Below are positions 1 through 11,754 of a DNA stretch of 64,000 nucleotides, one piece after another. Within the stretch, counting starts at the first letter, position 1; every line of letters starts with the position of its first letter. Source of the stretch: Maratus speciosus (lineage: Eukaryota; Arthropoda; Arachnida; Araneae; Salticidae); NCBI GenBank assembly GCA_963932465.1, contig OZ010794.1:443859502-443923501 (forward strand), written 5' to 3'. The notes below the pieces were generated by a model. That model was not told the DNA's origin and ran no database searches. It saw only the letters and a list, made by a program, of their open reading frames with translations. Made by a program: the position numbers and the translations under genes.

Positions 1-35
1 TAAAAATCACAGAAAATTAAAAGAACAATGTAAAA

Positions 36-194
36 TTAATCAGGCAGGAACTCTTCAAAAACAGTATTTTCATCATCAGCATTCGAGTCATAAGATTCTG
101 ACTCCATAGTCTCTTCTGCATAATTTTGCAACTGTTTGGGATCCTTAAAATTAGTATAAGATGGGCTATGACTTGATTTCGATCTGTTTTTTCT
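36..194 (-). pseudogene. possible C-terminal coding remnant, unknown family
   Basis: On the minus strand a 52-residue open stretch ends in TAA at 38-36. It is acidic and serine-rich, with SESYDSNADDENT near the end and the terminus EEFLPD. This composition is unlike the random AT-rich translations around it and resembles the tail of a real protein. The same frame continues upstream as a lysine-rich stretch (NPQLKPHKKGKL) but is broken by TGA at 197-195 and again further up. It could be the end of a decayed transposase ORF or the last exon of a gene. I do not recognise the family. Confidence 0.25.
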
Positions 195-286
195 TCACAG
201 TTTTCCTTTTTTATGAGGCTTGAGTTGAGGATTTTTTTCTCAGTTACTGTGCACAAACAGACTGTGCGAACGAAACGACCTGAGCC

Positions 287-320
287 ATTACCGTCTCAAT
301 ACTCACATTGAGACGGTAAT
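287..320. repeat. perfect 14-bp inverted repeat (hairpin)
   Basis: ATTACCGTCTCAAT at 287-300 and its exact reverse complement at 307-320 are separated by 6 nt. It is a short perfect palindrome in otherwise unremarkable sequence and could be a MITE relic or a structural hairpin. No function can be assigned. Confidence 0.6.
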
Positions 321-3160
321 GCCTGAGCGACGCGTCGCAAAGACTCTTCTTTCCCCGGTATCATTGAATAGTACATGCCCGGTCTCACGTGCTAACGTGA
401 AAACACTTGGCGCTGGGTGTTAAGCTTTCCGATTTTCTCCAGTAAGGCTTAGTTATAGGTGGACGTTTCTAAAAAAAAGGGATAGGTGGGCGCGGGGTAG
501 GCGTGCGTGAATAATACTCGTATTGGACATTGACAAAACATTATAAATTTTTTACAATTATTTTATTTATTTTGTTAACTTATTTCTTCATTTTTCTTTG
601 GGGATTCACGTGCTTATGTGCTCCAATGGAAGAGCTGCCACTGGAGATGGCAATATATGTTTGAAACGGAGCGAAACCCCAGTTTCCCGGGTTAATGTGC
701 CCTGGACGTATTTCGGATATATAAAAATCTCGATGTGTGGAGAATCCTAAATAAGTATAAGAGTAAAAATAGTTTTTTACAAACACTCTTTTATGAGAAT
801 TCAGTGTTTAACTTGAAAATCACACTTAGTTTTTTGACTACAACTCATGTTTTCCTCACAAAATTTTCGTCAAAATGCATTCTTTTGATTTGGACACCAA
901 TGTCGATTAGGAAAAATTCATGGCTTTTTTTACACTTGGTAGAAAGCACAATCATGTGCATTTATTATAAAATGTATAATGTTTGTTCTGTCTCTTTTTT
1001 AAGATAATGCAGCAAGAAAGAAAAAAATGAAACATTATTTAAACTATCTTTTCATTGGTTAAAATGTTTTAGTTACAAATAGCTTGACAAAATATGTCAA
1101 ATATTTATGATTTCCTACATATTTATGTTTATTTATTTATTCTTTTTATGCATTCACCTTCCTGTTAATATTGACCTTTCTGCAATTTTAAATGTTATAA
1201 TTTTTTAATACTTTATTTATAAGTGACTGGATCTAGTTTAAAAAAAATCATTAGTGATTAGTTAGTTTAATAATAGTTGATCCAAATTTAATATGTATAA
1301 TGTTCGTATCATGTCTTGATACTCAATTTATAAATTTTATTTGAAATGGATGATGAATTGTAATATTCTATAATGGTTATATACAGACATATATATATAA
1401 ATACATATATATATAAATATATATATATGTATGTATGTACTAAATTTTGTCCGCGCGATAAAAGTCGCAATTATGCACGGATCGTCTTCAAGCTCACCAA
1501 AAATATTGAGATGGCTAATATCTCAGCGGGGATTGTAAATGGGCAAAATCGGACCAAGGGGGGGGGGGGATAGAGAGGTCATAGGGAATTTATAGTTATA
1601 AATCTTTGTGTCTTTCAGTACTGAAGTATAACCCTGATGGTGGCTCTGTATTTAAACTGTATTTAGAATTTTATTTTCATGTTTTGAAAGTTTTTACCTT
1701 TTTTGTATAATATAGGTCTTTAAGTAAATATTTGTATCATATGTGGGATGTTATAAGTTAAAATTTATGTTTTTTTTTCTGTTGTCTTTTTTAACTATTA
1801 ATTTCAAAATATTTGTATTTAAAATTATTTTTTTTAGAAGAATTTGAATTTTAACGTAGGAATGTTTTTACACAAATCCTATTTTAGAAACTTTAAACAT
1901 TGAAATGCAAATTTACAGCCCATTCCGCTAAGTATTTTTTGAATTATTCTTTCAAAAGAACTTGCGTTTCAATCTGTTTTACAGCAATTCAAAAACAATT
2001 TAACATTAGGAATTCTAAACTTTAAACCGTCATAACTGCTAAACTACTTTACTAAATATTTTCTTATTTCGTATCTCTATGTAAAATGTACTAAAAAATC
2101 CAAACATGATGCCAAAATTGGATATTTGTATAGAGACGAAATTTTACTCAAGTTATTGAAAAAATGTTCTACACCAGGATTTTTATTTAAAACTATTCAT
2201 CTTATTTATTTAACTTATTTTTGTCTGTTTCATATATTTAATTTATTTTAAAGAAATTTGTGCTTTGAATAAATATTTTAAATGCACCTGTAGGATCCAT
2301 TGGACCCGTCTGGTAGGCAGAGGGTTAATTCGCCATAATTTCTAAACTACTTGATCGAATGACTTCCCGTTTGGTACACGAAAATAAAATTTACCAAAGA
2401 ATCTAAATATGATATCAAATTTAGGTGTTTGTATTGAAAATTTTAAAGTTTGTTACAGTTTCAGTTAGAAGACACCTCCTCCCAAGCTTAAAAAAAGAAG
2501 AAAAGGACCTAATTTCCAATCAAATGGCTATTTTCGTCTTTCTCTGCGACAATATATGGCTATTTAAATGTATGATGTATATCTTTTCTTTCTTTCTTTT
2601 TCTTGTTTTTGATAACAACTGTGCACTTAGTACTGTAATAAAACTTATTATTATAATTCAACTAGTTCAGTAAATCACTTTGATTATTCAGTTTATTCGT
2701 TCGTTGATGACACATGATTGATGAAAAAAAATCGGAAGTCATTACAAACTCTAGCTTCAACGTACTTAAAGCAGCCTTTGTAAATAATCTGTAGTTACAG
2801 AGATATAAACGTTTGATGTTGAAAAGAGATTTTCACGGAATTCTTTACAGAGATGCGTAAATATACATTGGTTTTATTTGCCGAAATTCACACATTTCAA
2901 AAGATTTGCGCATCTAAATTTCGTTCAAGTCACAAGTTTATTTTAGTCAATCTGTGTATCTTATTCCATGTTTAAGATGAAAGGCAAATAGAAGTGTATG
3001 TACTTTACATTTATCAAGTCTACAAGTCTATGCAAACTTTAAACTATATTAGTTTATATTTAAAATAATGTTTTCATTAGGTAGGATTTTCTTAAAAAAA
3101 AAAAAAAAAAAAATCTAATTATACGCGTAAAATTTAAGATATTTAATGCTATTTAGATGT
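321..3160. other. AT-rich DNA, no gene seen
   Basis: There is no credible ORF. An (AT)-rich microsatellite lies at about 1378-1440, a run of G at about 1558-1569 and an A-run at about 3091-3112. Two diverged stretches at about 2020-2160 and 2330-2450 share a pattern about cells of CATAA and TAAACTACTT and may be an old tandem duplication. Short ORFs here look like chance. Confidence 0.5.
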
Positions 3161-3166
3161 AAATCC

Positions 3167-3557
3167 TCCTAGTGGCAAAACAATATTGGTTATATTGAGA
3201 ACCAAATATCCAATATTTCATTCATAGAACTACTTTTCATGTTATATCAGTATTGCTTAAATTTTCGCAATACATTAAAAATATTTGCTATCAAGTACCA
3301 TTCAAGCAGAGATATTGGTTTTACATTGGGCAGATTGGAAATGGAATGGTGAAAATACTTCTTGATAATATTTGTTCAAAATTCGCAAAATGTAATTACT
3401 CTAATGTTAAATAAATATTTCTCGTCAGTATTGTTAATATTGCGCAAGATATAATCAAGATACCAACGATATTGGCCGCGATATAGTGAAGATACAGCCA
3501 ATATTGGGCAATAGCCAAGATGCAGCTGATATTAGTCTAATGTTGTTTTACTACTAG
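3167..3557. mobile_element. MITE with CCTAGT terminal inverted repeats
   Basis: The left end reads CCTAGTGGCAAAACAATATT; the right end, reverse-complemented, reads CCTAGTAGTAAAACAACATT. The interior is rich in CAATATTG and AGATACAGCCAATATTG-like motifs in both orientations. About 390 bp, non-coding. A related right end (GTTTTATTACTAG) occurs at about 4674-4688. I could not settle the target-site duplication, so the superfamily is left open. Confidence 0.5.
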
Positions 3558-3569
3558 GAATCTAATTAT

Positions 3570-4133
3570 TAAAACCTCTGAGACCTGAGCAAAATAATAA
3601 ACAAGTAATATAAAAATTTTGCTTTTAAAGTCAATTCCTACTTAGGTCATCAAAAAAAATTTAATATAATCCCTTAAGCTAATATTAGTTTTTGTTGCAT
3701 TAAAATATCTCAATTGGTTGATTTTCTATAAGCAAGTAGCTTTACAATGGAAGTTTATGGGAATTTGGCAAAATATTAGAGATATCGCCAAGTTGGCGTC
3801 ACTTTTGGCGACTCATTTTGGTCGCCAAATTTGGCGATATATCGCCATGTTGGCGACAAACGTGGCGGTATTTGTGACAGAACAGGGTTCCTCCTATGGT
3901 AACACCCTTTATAGATATGAAGATGCATTAAATGCTTCAATAACTAATGGCCGCCATTTTGTCTCCCATGTAAAACTAAAATTAATTAATTAAAATTTAA
4001 CTAATGAATTAAAATTTGAAAAAACTGTATTAACATCAATTGTCATCCAGTACAAGTTTAAAAAAATTTATTTCAACTTGATAGGATGAATAATAAGTAT
4101 TTTATTAACGATTGAAAATTTGAACAAGATATA

Positions 4134-4168
<35 letters not shown>

Positions 4169-4200
4169 ATACAGGGAGAGTGTGAACTAATAGTAGGAAT
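3570..4200 (-). repeat. dispersed repeat carrying the empty Helitron site
   Basis: Parts of this stretch (about 3600-3660 and 3990-4200) are the reverse complement of the sequence flanking the double Helitron at 36041-42155. The point between 4111 and 4112 (CGA/TTGAA) is the uninterrupted version of that insertion site. An (AAAT)n microsatellite at 4131-4171 is absent from the other copy. The middle part, about 3660-3985, has no partner there. Confidence 0.65.
3775..3872. repeat. cluster of TTGGCGAC / GTCGCCAA motifs
   Basis: Repeated short inverted motifs (CGCCAAGTTGGCG, TTGGCGAC, GTCGCCAAATTTGGCGA, CGCCATGTTGGCGAC) are packed into about 100 bp and can form several hairpins. Probably the subterminal part of a MITE inserted in the dispersed repeat; the ends are not defined. 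Confidence 0.45.
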
Positions 4201-4766
4201 TGAAAAAACCAAGGTCCTTATCGGTCCTTGAATGTTGCTGCTAGTACTTTTTTAAAAATAAATCTTTGACAAATAAATAAAATCATAATACGAAATGCAT
4301 TTATATATTTAAATCTTTGACTTATTTAATCTAAAAAAGTTAGCTATTAAATAAGACAAATATAAAATATTAATTTTTAGAAATAGTCGTATGAATTTCA
4401 AGTCCCGAAACGCTATGTAATTAAAACGTCCAATTTATTGACGCCCGGTCTCTCGAGGTTCAATCAATTAGAAAAGTATCGTTTTAGAAGCTTTTTGATA
4501 TTTTATAAGTTTATTTAATTTATATATGCGGTTTTATCTTTTAAAGTTTAATTTTACGACACTTACATGAAAAAGACTATCAAGATACAGCTAACATTGA
4601 CAAAGGAAAAGTAAAGATGTAGCAGCTAAATTAGTTAAGATATAGTCAATATGCAGTCTATAATGTTATGATATTGTTTTATTACTAGTGATGTTTTAAC
4701 GGGACACGGAACTTCAAACTCATTTTTTTATTTTTTTTAAAATTGCACCTTAAATACTATTCAAGG

Positions 4767-5467
4767 CAGGGCCGAAACTATCCTTTTTTGCACTCGGGCA
4801 AACATGGATTTTGGCGCCCCCTCCCCTTTCTTCCGTAAAGTATATTTACAAAGAGAATTTTACTAATTTTATAATAGACGACTTATTTTAAAATTTAAAA
4901 TATGTAATCATAAAATATGTAATACTGAACTACGTAATCTACAGTGGCGGATCCAAGAAGGAGGTCCCTCTGAACATCAACAAAAATATTCTAAAGATCA
5001 TTTTTAAAATGACATATCCAGTAGAGTCCCGATTATCCGAGTCCCGCCTAACTGAGTTTCCGCTTTCACCGAGTTATTTTCTTCTGATGGACTGATGGCT
5101 TCCATTATTATGAAACAGCCATTATAAATGAAGTGTTAGGTGAAGATGAAAGAGTAGTCGTAAAAAGTTAGAACTCGGATTTTCGGGTCAGAATGGGGAA
5201 AAAAATGGCCATAATTTTTTTTTGCAAAAAAAATTATGGCCATTTTTTTTCCCCATTCTGACCCGAAAATCAGAGTTCTAACTTTTTACGACTGCTCTTT
5301 CATCTTCACCTAACACTTCATTTATAATGGATGTTTCATAATAATAGAAGACATCAGTCCATCAGAAGAAAATGATCCATTCCAAAGGTATAGTCCTTCA
5401 TTTGGCGCCCCTTCGTTCTGACGCCCGGGGCACATGCGCCCTCTGCCCCCCCTTAGTTTCGGCCCTG
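4767..5467. mobile_element. non-autonomous hAT element with perfect 8-bp TSD
   Basis: Terminal inverted repeats are CAGGGCCGAAACTA at the left and TAGTTTCGGCCCTG at the right. The 8-bp direct repeat ATTCAAGG lies immediately outside both ends (4759-4766 and 5468-5475). An 8-bp TSD with CAGGG termini is diagnostic of the hAT superfamily. The 701-bp element has no transposase. TTTGGCGCCCC occurs just inside both ends. A Tigger-like foldback MITE (5019-5374) is nested inside, so the hAT insertion is the older of the two. Confidence 0.85.
5019..5374. mobile_element. Tigger/pogo-like foldback MITE, 3'-truncated
   Basis: The left end is CAGTAGAGTCCCGATTATCC, which looks like a pogo/Tigger terminus. 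The body is a long palindrome centred near 5223: both arms hold the stretch from CTTCTGATGGACT through TTATAATG and AGTTAGAACTC to AATGGCCATAATTTTTTT. The right arm stops near AAAATGATCC before reaching a CTACTG end. Related copies lie at 27456-27804 and, split by an insertion, at 16152-16412 plus 32750-32815. Confidence 0.7.
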
Positions 5468-5732
5468 ATTCAAGGGACTATATGGGTTATGTTATGGCAT
5501 ATATTTATCACACAAGAAATTAAGAAAAAAAAATTGGGAGAAAAATAAGGAATTTTCCTGAATATTTTAAGAGCTATCAATAACTTTCATTGAATTAAAT
5601 TTTCTAGATAATGACTACTGGACTATTTGCGTCAGATAAATGTCGCAATGTGCATATTCTTAACATTTATTTGTAAGTTATTAGCCTAATTTGCATATTT
5701 TTAAATGGTGTAATGTTTACATTATTTTCAAC

Positions 5733-6492
5733 CAGTGTTTTTGTGGCTTTTGATCAACATTCGCGATTTGGCGAATAAAAAATAACAAACAGTAGCCAAA
5801 TAAAAAAATGTTAGCATAAAAAGATTCGGCGTGAAACACTGAATTGCTTATAAAATAGAAATCTGACTATCCGCTACAGAAACTATTAAAAATAAGTACA
5901 TTCTGAATGTCTCCTAAATGTGTAAATGTTTCAGGCATTCTTTTAGCAGTCTAAATAAAAATTCAAAACAGCGACGATCTTTGATTTACCGTTATGAAAA
6001 TATACACTAAAAATTGCTATGAGATTTCTACTCTAACAAATAGAAAAGATTGACCAACCATTGATACTTTGTACAGTACTAATAAATAGTACGGTAAATG
6101 GCTAATTTCAAAGCCGTATTCCAGCAAAACTTTTCTATATTTGGCGCTTGATGCAAGCAATTTTGTTTGTGTTTTTACCGGCGCAACGCCGGTGCATACA
6201 TAGTGATCAACTGACAATAGGGAAATACCTATCGCATAATCCTTTCTGTATATTTGGCTGTTGCTAGACTGAATTGGTGTTGACTCAGTATCTCTGTAAA
6301 TAGCGTAATGTAAATGGCACGGTGCGATTGAACATGAAGTGACATCAATCGTTCAGTAACACGGATAAGAATTTGTACTGTACTGGCAGAAATTGAGCAC
6401 TCGAAATTTCGCGAATCTGATTGTTCGTTTACTCGCCAAATGAAGCATTTTGTCGCAATTTGGCGCAACGGCGAGCGGCAGCGAGAACCCTG
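5733..6492. mobile_element. probable old hAT element
   Basis: The left end CAGTGTTTTTG and the reverse-complemented right end CAGGGTTCTCG match at 8 of 11 positions. The flanking 8-mers TTTTCAAC and CTTTCAAT match at 6 of 8, as expected for a decayed hAT TSD. GGCGAA / TTGGCG motifs occur near both ends. No transposase ORF. The low terminal identity makes this tentative. Confidence 0.4.
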
Positions 6493-6499
6493 CTTTCAA

Positions 6500-6901
6500 T
6501 TTTAAAGTAGTTGGCACAGAATTGACGTAATGTTTTTCTAAACCATTTTATGCAGATTTCAAATCTATGCTATCCGTTTCTGTGTATCGCGTCTAGATTT
6601 TGAGTAAAATGAATTTCTAGATTTGTATCGTATCTTTGGTATAAAAGGTTTTTTAGGTGTGTGTACCTCTTCATCAAAGAGGTGAACAGTGTCAGAATCC
6701 TGTAAGGGACATAATAAACTATGGGTATAATCAATAAACATTTGAAAAAAGTAGTAGAATATATCCTAACTAGCAAAAGTACATCACAAAATAGCATAAA
6801 AACCATTTTCTGACATTTTTTGACGAAAAAAATAAAAGTCCACTTTTTTCGAAAACCAGACGAGATAGAAGGAAACTTATACCAAATTTAAAATCAGCGC
6901 A

Positions 6902-6934
<33 letters not shown>

Positions 6935-7680
6935 GATTTAAAAACATATTAGCGTATTTATGTGGCAGAAGCATTTGAATGTCAAGAAACATTATTAGAA
7001 TAAAATGAAAAATATGCCAATTAGGCACACTATTTCACGGTCACATATCACTATAATATCAGAAACAACATTTTTGTAAAGTAAACTAGACAGTAATAAT
7101 AACATAAAACAAAAAAATCAGTCTGATATTGCTTTATTTCTTAAATTTGCATATAATTGTACAAAATTCCAAAATTTGCATAAATCGAAATATGCAAATA
7201 TATCAAAAACTAGACCTGATGGAAAAACTTTAAAACGAGATTCGGAATCAGCACAAAAAATTGAATAAGACACAACTACTTTCGGTTTTGTGAAAGAGAA
7301 AAAGTTAAATTTTGATGACCAGTGTTATAAATTAACCATAAATTTCAGAAATTGCAATATAACAGAAAATACAACTTTTTGAAGTACATTTGTGTAAATT
7401 TATCCGCAAATGAAACGAAAATATCTTCCTTAGGAGGTATTAATACTCTTGAAAATATGAACGAAAATCCCTTTTCATGGAACATCTTAGAGATGCCTTT
7501 TAGCGAACCAATAAAAATAAATCCTTTCTTTTGTTAACAGAGATAAAGGTTGTAAAAAGAAAATGTCGGAAGAGAATTTGATTCATCTTCCAAAATTGTG
7601 TAGCTCTCTGTAGGTGTGAAAATGAAGTTTATTCTGTTAATATAATATTTGATTCGACCGTATAAAAAGTTAACCTAGTT
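6500..7680. other. no gene seen; contains a poly(A) run
   Basis: AT-rich sequence with an A-run of about 30 at 6903-6933 and no plausible coding region. Predicted ORFs are short and of random composition. Confidence 0.5.
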
Positions 7681-7689
7681 CTATTTAAA

Positions 7690-8128
7690 AGAAAAACGAG
7701 CGCTCTCTTTTCAATAGCTGTTGCGCTCTTGTGCAAAAATGCATGAATACAAAATTTATTGCAATTATATAATATTAAATTTAGTACTACGGAATTAATA
7801 GGACTCCACCTTAAATAGGACGTAATCACCATGGCAACATAGAATCCCTATCTATCATGGGCTAACATTGAATTCATTACGTATGATTGGATTTAATAGA
7901 ATGAAGAAAACTCTTATTAATATTTTTAACAGTTTTGATTCGATTTTTATAAAATTTGAAATGACTCGACAAAATTCTGAAACGATTATCTATATTAAAT
8001 TTCAAACCATTCGGTTGGGTAGTTTTTGTTCTGTTATATGCGGACAGACAGATGGACGGACCAAACTACGACTATCGGTGCTACGTACTTATATAATTAC
8101 GAAATCACTTAAAAAACCTCTACAATAA
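7690..8128 (+). repeat. dispersed repeat R7, copy 1
   Basis: About 420 bp closely resembles 46005-46425 in the same orientation. Shared landmarks are ATAGCTGTTGC, TATCATGGG, GGATTTAATAGAATGAAGAA, AAATGACTCGACAAAATTCTG and a GGACAGACAG-rich segment ending in GCTACGTA then TTATATAATTACGAA. An 86-codon ORF over it is present in both copies only as part of the repeat and shows no known domain. Confidence 0.7.
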
Positions 8129-8130
8129 GT

Positions 8131-8359
8131 ATTGGTGGTGTCCTTTAAATCTATATGTGATAATATTATTAAAATACAAAAGAGTTACGGTAAAATCTGG
8201 TTACTTGGAACCAAAAGTGGCAAATTTTGTACATTTCTTACAAATTACAGCCTAAAAAAACTTTTAATTGCGCTGATAACCGAATTTTTATACTTTTTTA
8301 GATACTTTTCTAAGACCTTCGGCCTATTTCAAACCTTTCAAATCTAATTTTTTTTTATA
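8131..8359 (+). repeat. dispersed repeat R8, left part of Helitron target
   Basis: Matches about 12680-12915 in direct orientation (shared AAAATCTGGTTACTT, AAAAGTGGCAA, TTTGTACATTTCTTACAAA). Here the repeat is cut at A8359 by the Helitron chain and resumes at T12519. In the neighbouring copy the corresponding site is uninterrupted near 12905-12915. Confidence 0.7.
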
Positions 8360-10200
8360 TCTATCTATATTATAAAGGACAAACACATCTGTGCGTAACG
8401 CATACGTCATTTTGCGAACGGCAATACTTTCAAATTTGAAATAAGATTTTGGTTTTACAATTTTCTCTACTGCAAATTTTTTAACTTCTAAACATCGCAC
8501 ATTTTAAATTTTTACACCGTCGTACAAGGAAAAAAATGCTCTTTTAAATGCAATTTGTTTGAAAACTGTATCTCAACTTATTTTTGAGATATTAATTTTT
8601 TTGTAGTTTTTAATACAATTTTTCCAATTGTGGCAACAAAAGTACCCCATTTCTATTGCAAGTCATTGAAAGTAAACGGAAAATAGTCGAAAATAGGAGA
8701 TTAATGTATCTTTTTGTTGCCATTTTTTCATAAAAGCAGAAAAAAAAGTTGAAATTAAAATACGGGCTATGTCAAGAATATTGTCTGTTATTCCGCGATA
8801 ATGATGTCATATGCATACCTTTCTATAGACGAAGTTTAAGATTGGATTGTAAAAGTGGATTGCTTTAGAGGATGCAAATGACGTCATTTTATAAAACAGC
8901 ATGTATTTTAATTCTTAAAACTGAATTATGTTTTTTAGAAGTGCGTCATTATCACAGCTCATCTGCTTTCAAATTCTTCACAGGTGAAAATGCTTCACTT
9001 TTGAAAATAAAATAATCGAAATGACACACTGATAAAACGCAATGTTTTACAAAAATTTAGAGTGTCTTTATAAAAGAGAGGTGACATGCAAATAATAGCG
9101 ATTTATATTACTGAAATTTATGATTCTCGCCTGGAAAGATTTGCTTCGCCGAGTTAGACAAGCAAACAAATAACACTGAGGTTTAAAATAATATCATGTT
9201 CCTGAAGTTATTGTCCAAAATTCTCTCGAATAATAAAACTTTAATGCTATTCTTTAGGACATTCTACTATAATTTTATCAAAATAACATAATTTGCTTAA
9301 TTTAATTTTTTACAATTTTATATAATCTATATATTTAAACCACAAGTGTGTTTTTTAGTCATCTGCCCTGATCTTTCTGCTGAACCAATTTTACTAATAT
9401 TTTTTTTTTTTCAACTGAAAGCTGTTCATTTGTAGATGTGATTGCACTATCTATTTTTTTAAAAATATCCTTACTTTTATATTTTAATTTTAAAAGCATT
9501 TTATGAAATTTCTCCAAAATGATGAAAATTGGATAGCTTTCATTATTGCAGACAAAGAGAGAGGAAAAAAAGAGGTATTTTTTATCTGTATTCATGCCAT
9601 TTTCTGATAAAAACTCAAAATTTTTTATAAAAATTGTTGTAAAGGGTTTAGTGTCGCGAAATCCCATTAAGAGCAGCATATTATATTAGGGGCATAAGAA
9701 CGAAAAATGACATACTACTTTTGAAAAAAAGCATTTTTCCTCATAAATTTTCTATATTGCTTTTCCTTCAGCATTTTTACTGATACTAAGTTTCAGACAC
9801 TAGGCGAAATGCTTATTTAAGTGAAAATGAAGTCATATTTAAAAGAAAACGATCATTTTCTTAGATAAAATTAAACATTTTAACACAAATTCGTCTAAAA
9901 AACATAAATTACGGAAATTTTTACTCTCCGGAATTGAGATTAGAATCTCAAGTAACGAGTGCGTATATTCACATAAAAGCTGACAATGGTGACTTCAAGA
10001 TTTGAGTTAAAATGATTTTAAAATGATCAAACAAAATACAATTTAAAAAAAAATGATGAATATGGATATGAGAAGAGCGTGTGCAAATTTTGAGAAGGTA
10101 AAAATTGCTATTTTTCATTCCGGAATACCAAGCATAAGAGCTTCAATCGTAATAACCACGTCGTAATAACTCATCTTTATTATATTTTACTGATTACGTA
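8360..10200 (+). mobile_element. Helitron A (5' part, no 3' end seen)
   Basis: Begins TCTATCTATATTATAAAGG directly after host A8359; Helitrons insert between A and T and begin with TC. The body (CATCGCACATTTT, TTTGAAAACTGTATCT, GACGTCATTTTA) recurs at 26752-27455 (+) and 32816-33380 (-), which defines a family. No CTAG end precedes the next Helitron at 10201, so this copy is 3'-truncated or was interrupted by it. No Rep-helicase ORF is present, so it is non-autonomous. Confidence 0.65.
9359..9679 (-). CDS. hypothetical 106-aa ORF inside Helitron A
   Basis: An ATG-started ORF of 106 codons. Its C-terminal half is lysine-rich and could form amphipathic helices (EKFHKMLLKLKYKSKDIFKK, then EQLSVEKKKILVKLVQQ), which is more protein-like than other ORFs nearby. 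It has no recognisable domain, signal peptide or membrane segment. It lies antisense within a non-autonomous Helitron, so a captured gene fragment is possible, but chance in AT-rich DNA is not excluded. Confidence 0.2.
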   Translation of the reverse strand: MLLLMGFRDTKPFTTIFIKNFEFLSENGMNTDKKYLFFSSLFVCNNESYPIFIILEKFHKMLLKLKYKSKDIFKKIDSAITSTNEQLSVEKKKILVKLVQQKDQGR

Positions 10201-11754
10201 TCTACCGGGTGTCCTAAAAAGGACTGGCTGATTTTAAAATTCAATAACTTGCAAACGGTGACAGATATTTAAAAAATTCTTGCAGGAGGTTTATGCATGA
10301 GGTCAAAAGATTTTTTTACTGTGATTTTCGATTTTAGTTCCATTTTCAAACAATAGATGGCGCTGTAAGCAATATGCACTAAATACAGGCTCGATTTTTT
10401 GGCCTTTCTCTTCTTCCATGCGGAAAAAGGAGATTAAAATGTATTGAGTGGGTCCGGAAGTGCCAAAAATCGAGCCTGGATTTAGCGTCTATTGATCGCA
10501 GCGCCATCTATTATTTATAATTCGAACTAAAATCGAAAATCACTGTAAAAAAACTTTTGACCTCATGCATAACCCTCCTGCAAGGATTTCTTACATATCT
10601 GTCACCGTTTGCAAGTTATTGAATTTTAAAATCAGTCAGTCCTTTTTACGACACCCAGTATATTATAAAGGACAAACGTACCTGTGCGAACGCTGACGTC
10701 ATTTTGCGAATGGCAATACTTCACGATCAAATTTCGGTCTTCAAATTTCCGCTACTGCATTTTTTTTAATCTTCTGACCATCGTACATTTTCAATATTCG
10801 TCGCATAGGGAAAAAATTTGCTTTCAAATACAATTTGTTTCAAAACTGTATCTTAATTGACTGATGTATTATGTTTTAAAAATAATTTCAAGCATGATTT
10901 TTTAAAAGTTTATCTTATCACGTGCCGGTTTCAATACATAATAATAATAAACATTTTGCACATAAATCAAGAACATTGTTCGGCATTTGTTTCTGTCTAT
11001 TTTTGCATAACGAAATTAATACTTCCTCTATAAACAAATAAAAGAATCATATTAAAAAAACCAAATCTAACATATTTGTGAAAGACAAATTAACGAAATT
11101 AATACTTCTTTTATAAACAAATAAAAGAATAATATTAAAAAAAACCCCCACAAATCTAACTTATTTGTAATCATACAATTTAAATTTTTAGATCATTAAA
11201 TAGGATTTTTTTTTTTCAAATGGAATTTGTTTGCAAAGTTCGTCTCAGTTTACTGATTGTCTATGGATTTAAAAACAATTTTAATGCATGAAATATTTTT
11301 TTTTTATTTATCTATATCGCACGGAGCTCGATTACGAAAGATTATATCGTTTGCCCTTAAAACAAAATAAAGAGTTCATCATTTTCTTAGGGCTAATATC
11401 CTTTTTTTAAAAAAACTTCCCCATGAATGAATAAATAAAATAATATAAATAGAACACAAATTTAACACACATATATAAGCTCCGAAATTATCAGAATATA
11501 AAAGGATGCCGTAAGTAGCAAAATCTTGGTCAAATAACTCTTAGCATGCGGCTAATAAGAAAATATCGCTTTTGATAAATTTCAAAAATTTATTTGATTG
11601 TATAATTCGTATTTTTCATATGAAAAATGCTTTTTTAATATAAGTGGGATATCGAAAAAATTTATTGCATACAAAAAAAAATATTAATTTTCAATAAAAA
11701 AAAATGTTTTCACCTATATTCTTTAACCCGGGAAGCCCGGGTACGATCCCCTAG
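10201..11754 (+). mobile_element. Helitron B, interrupted by a mariner-like MITE
   Basis: The 5' end TCTA is separated from its continuation TATATTATAAAGGACAAACG by a MITE at 10205-10658. Removing the MITE and one TA restores TCTATATTATAAAGGAC, exactly the 5' end of Helitron A. The 3' end has an ACCCGGG/CCCGGGT hairpin (about 11726-11741) followed by CCCCTAG, the expected hairpin plus CTAG, with T next. Length without the MITE is about 1.1 kb. Non-coding. Confidence 0.75.
10205..10658. mobile_element. mariner-like foldback MITE, TA TSD
   Basis: Termini CCGGGTGTCCTAAAAAGGAC and, reverse-complemented, CTGGGTGTCGTAAAAAGGAC. The inverted arms run about 190 bp with few mismatches, through CTTGCAAACGGTGACAGATA, TGCATGAGGTCAAAAG and ATAGATGGCGCTG. 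TA flanks both sides (10203-10204 and 10659-10660), as expected for Tc1/mariner. It was inserted 4 bp into the 5' end of Helitron B. Confidence 0.85.

Noticed and set aside
5733..5843. 110-bp hAT MITE with CAGTGTTT..AACACTG ends
   Set aside because: Flanking 8-mers do not match; the longer span to 6492 has a better TSD candidate.
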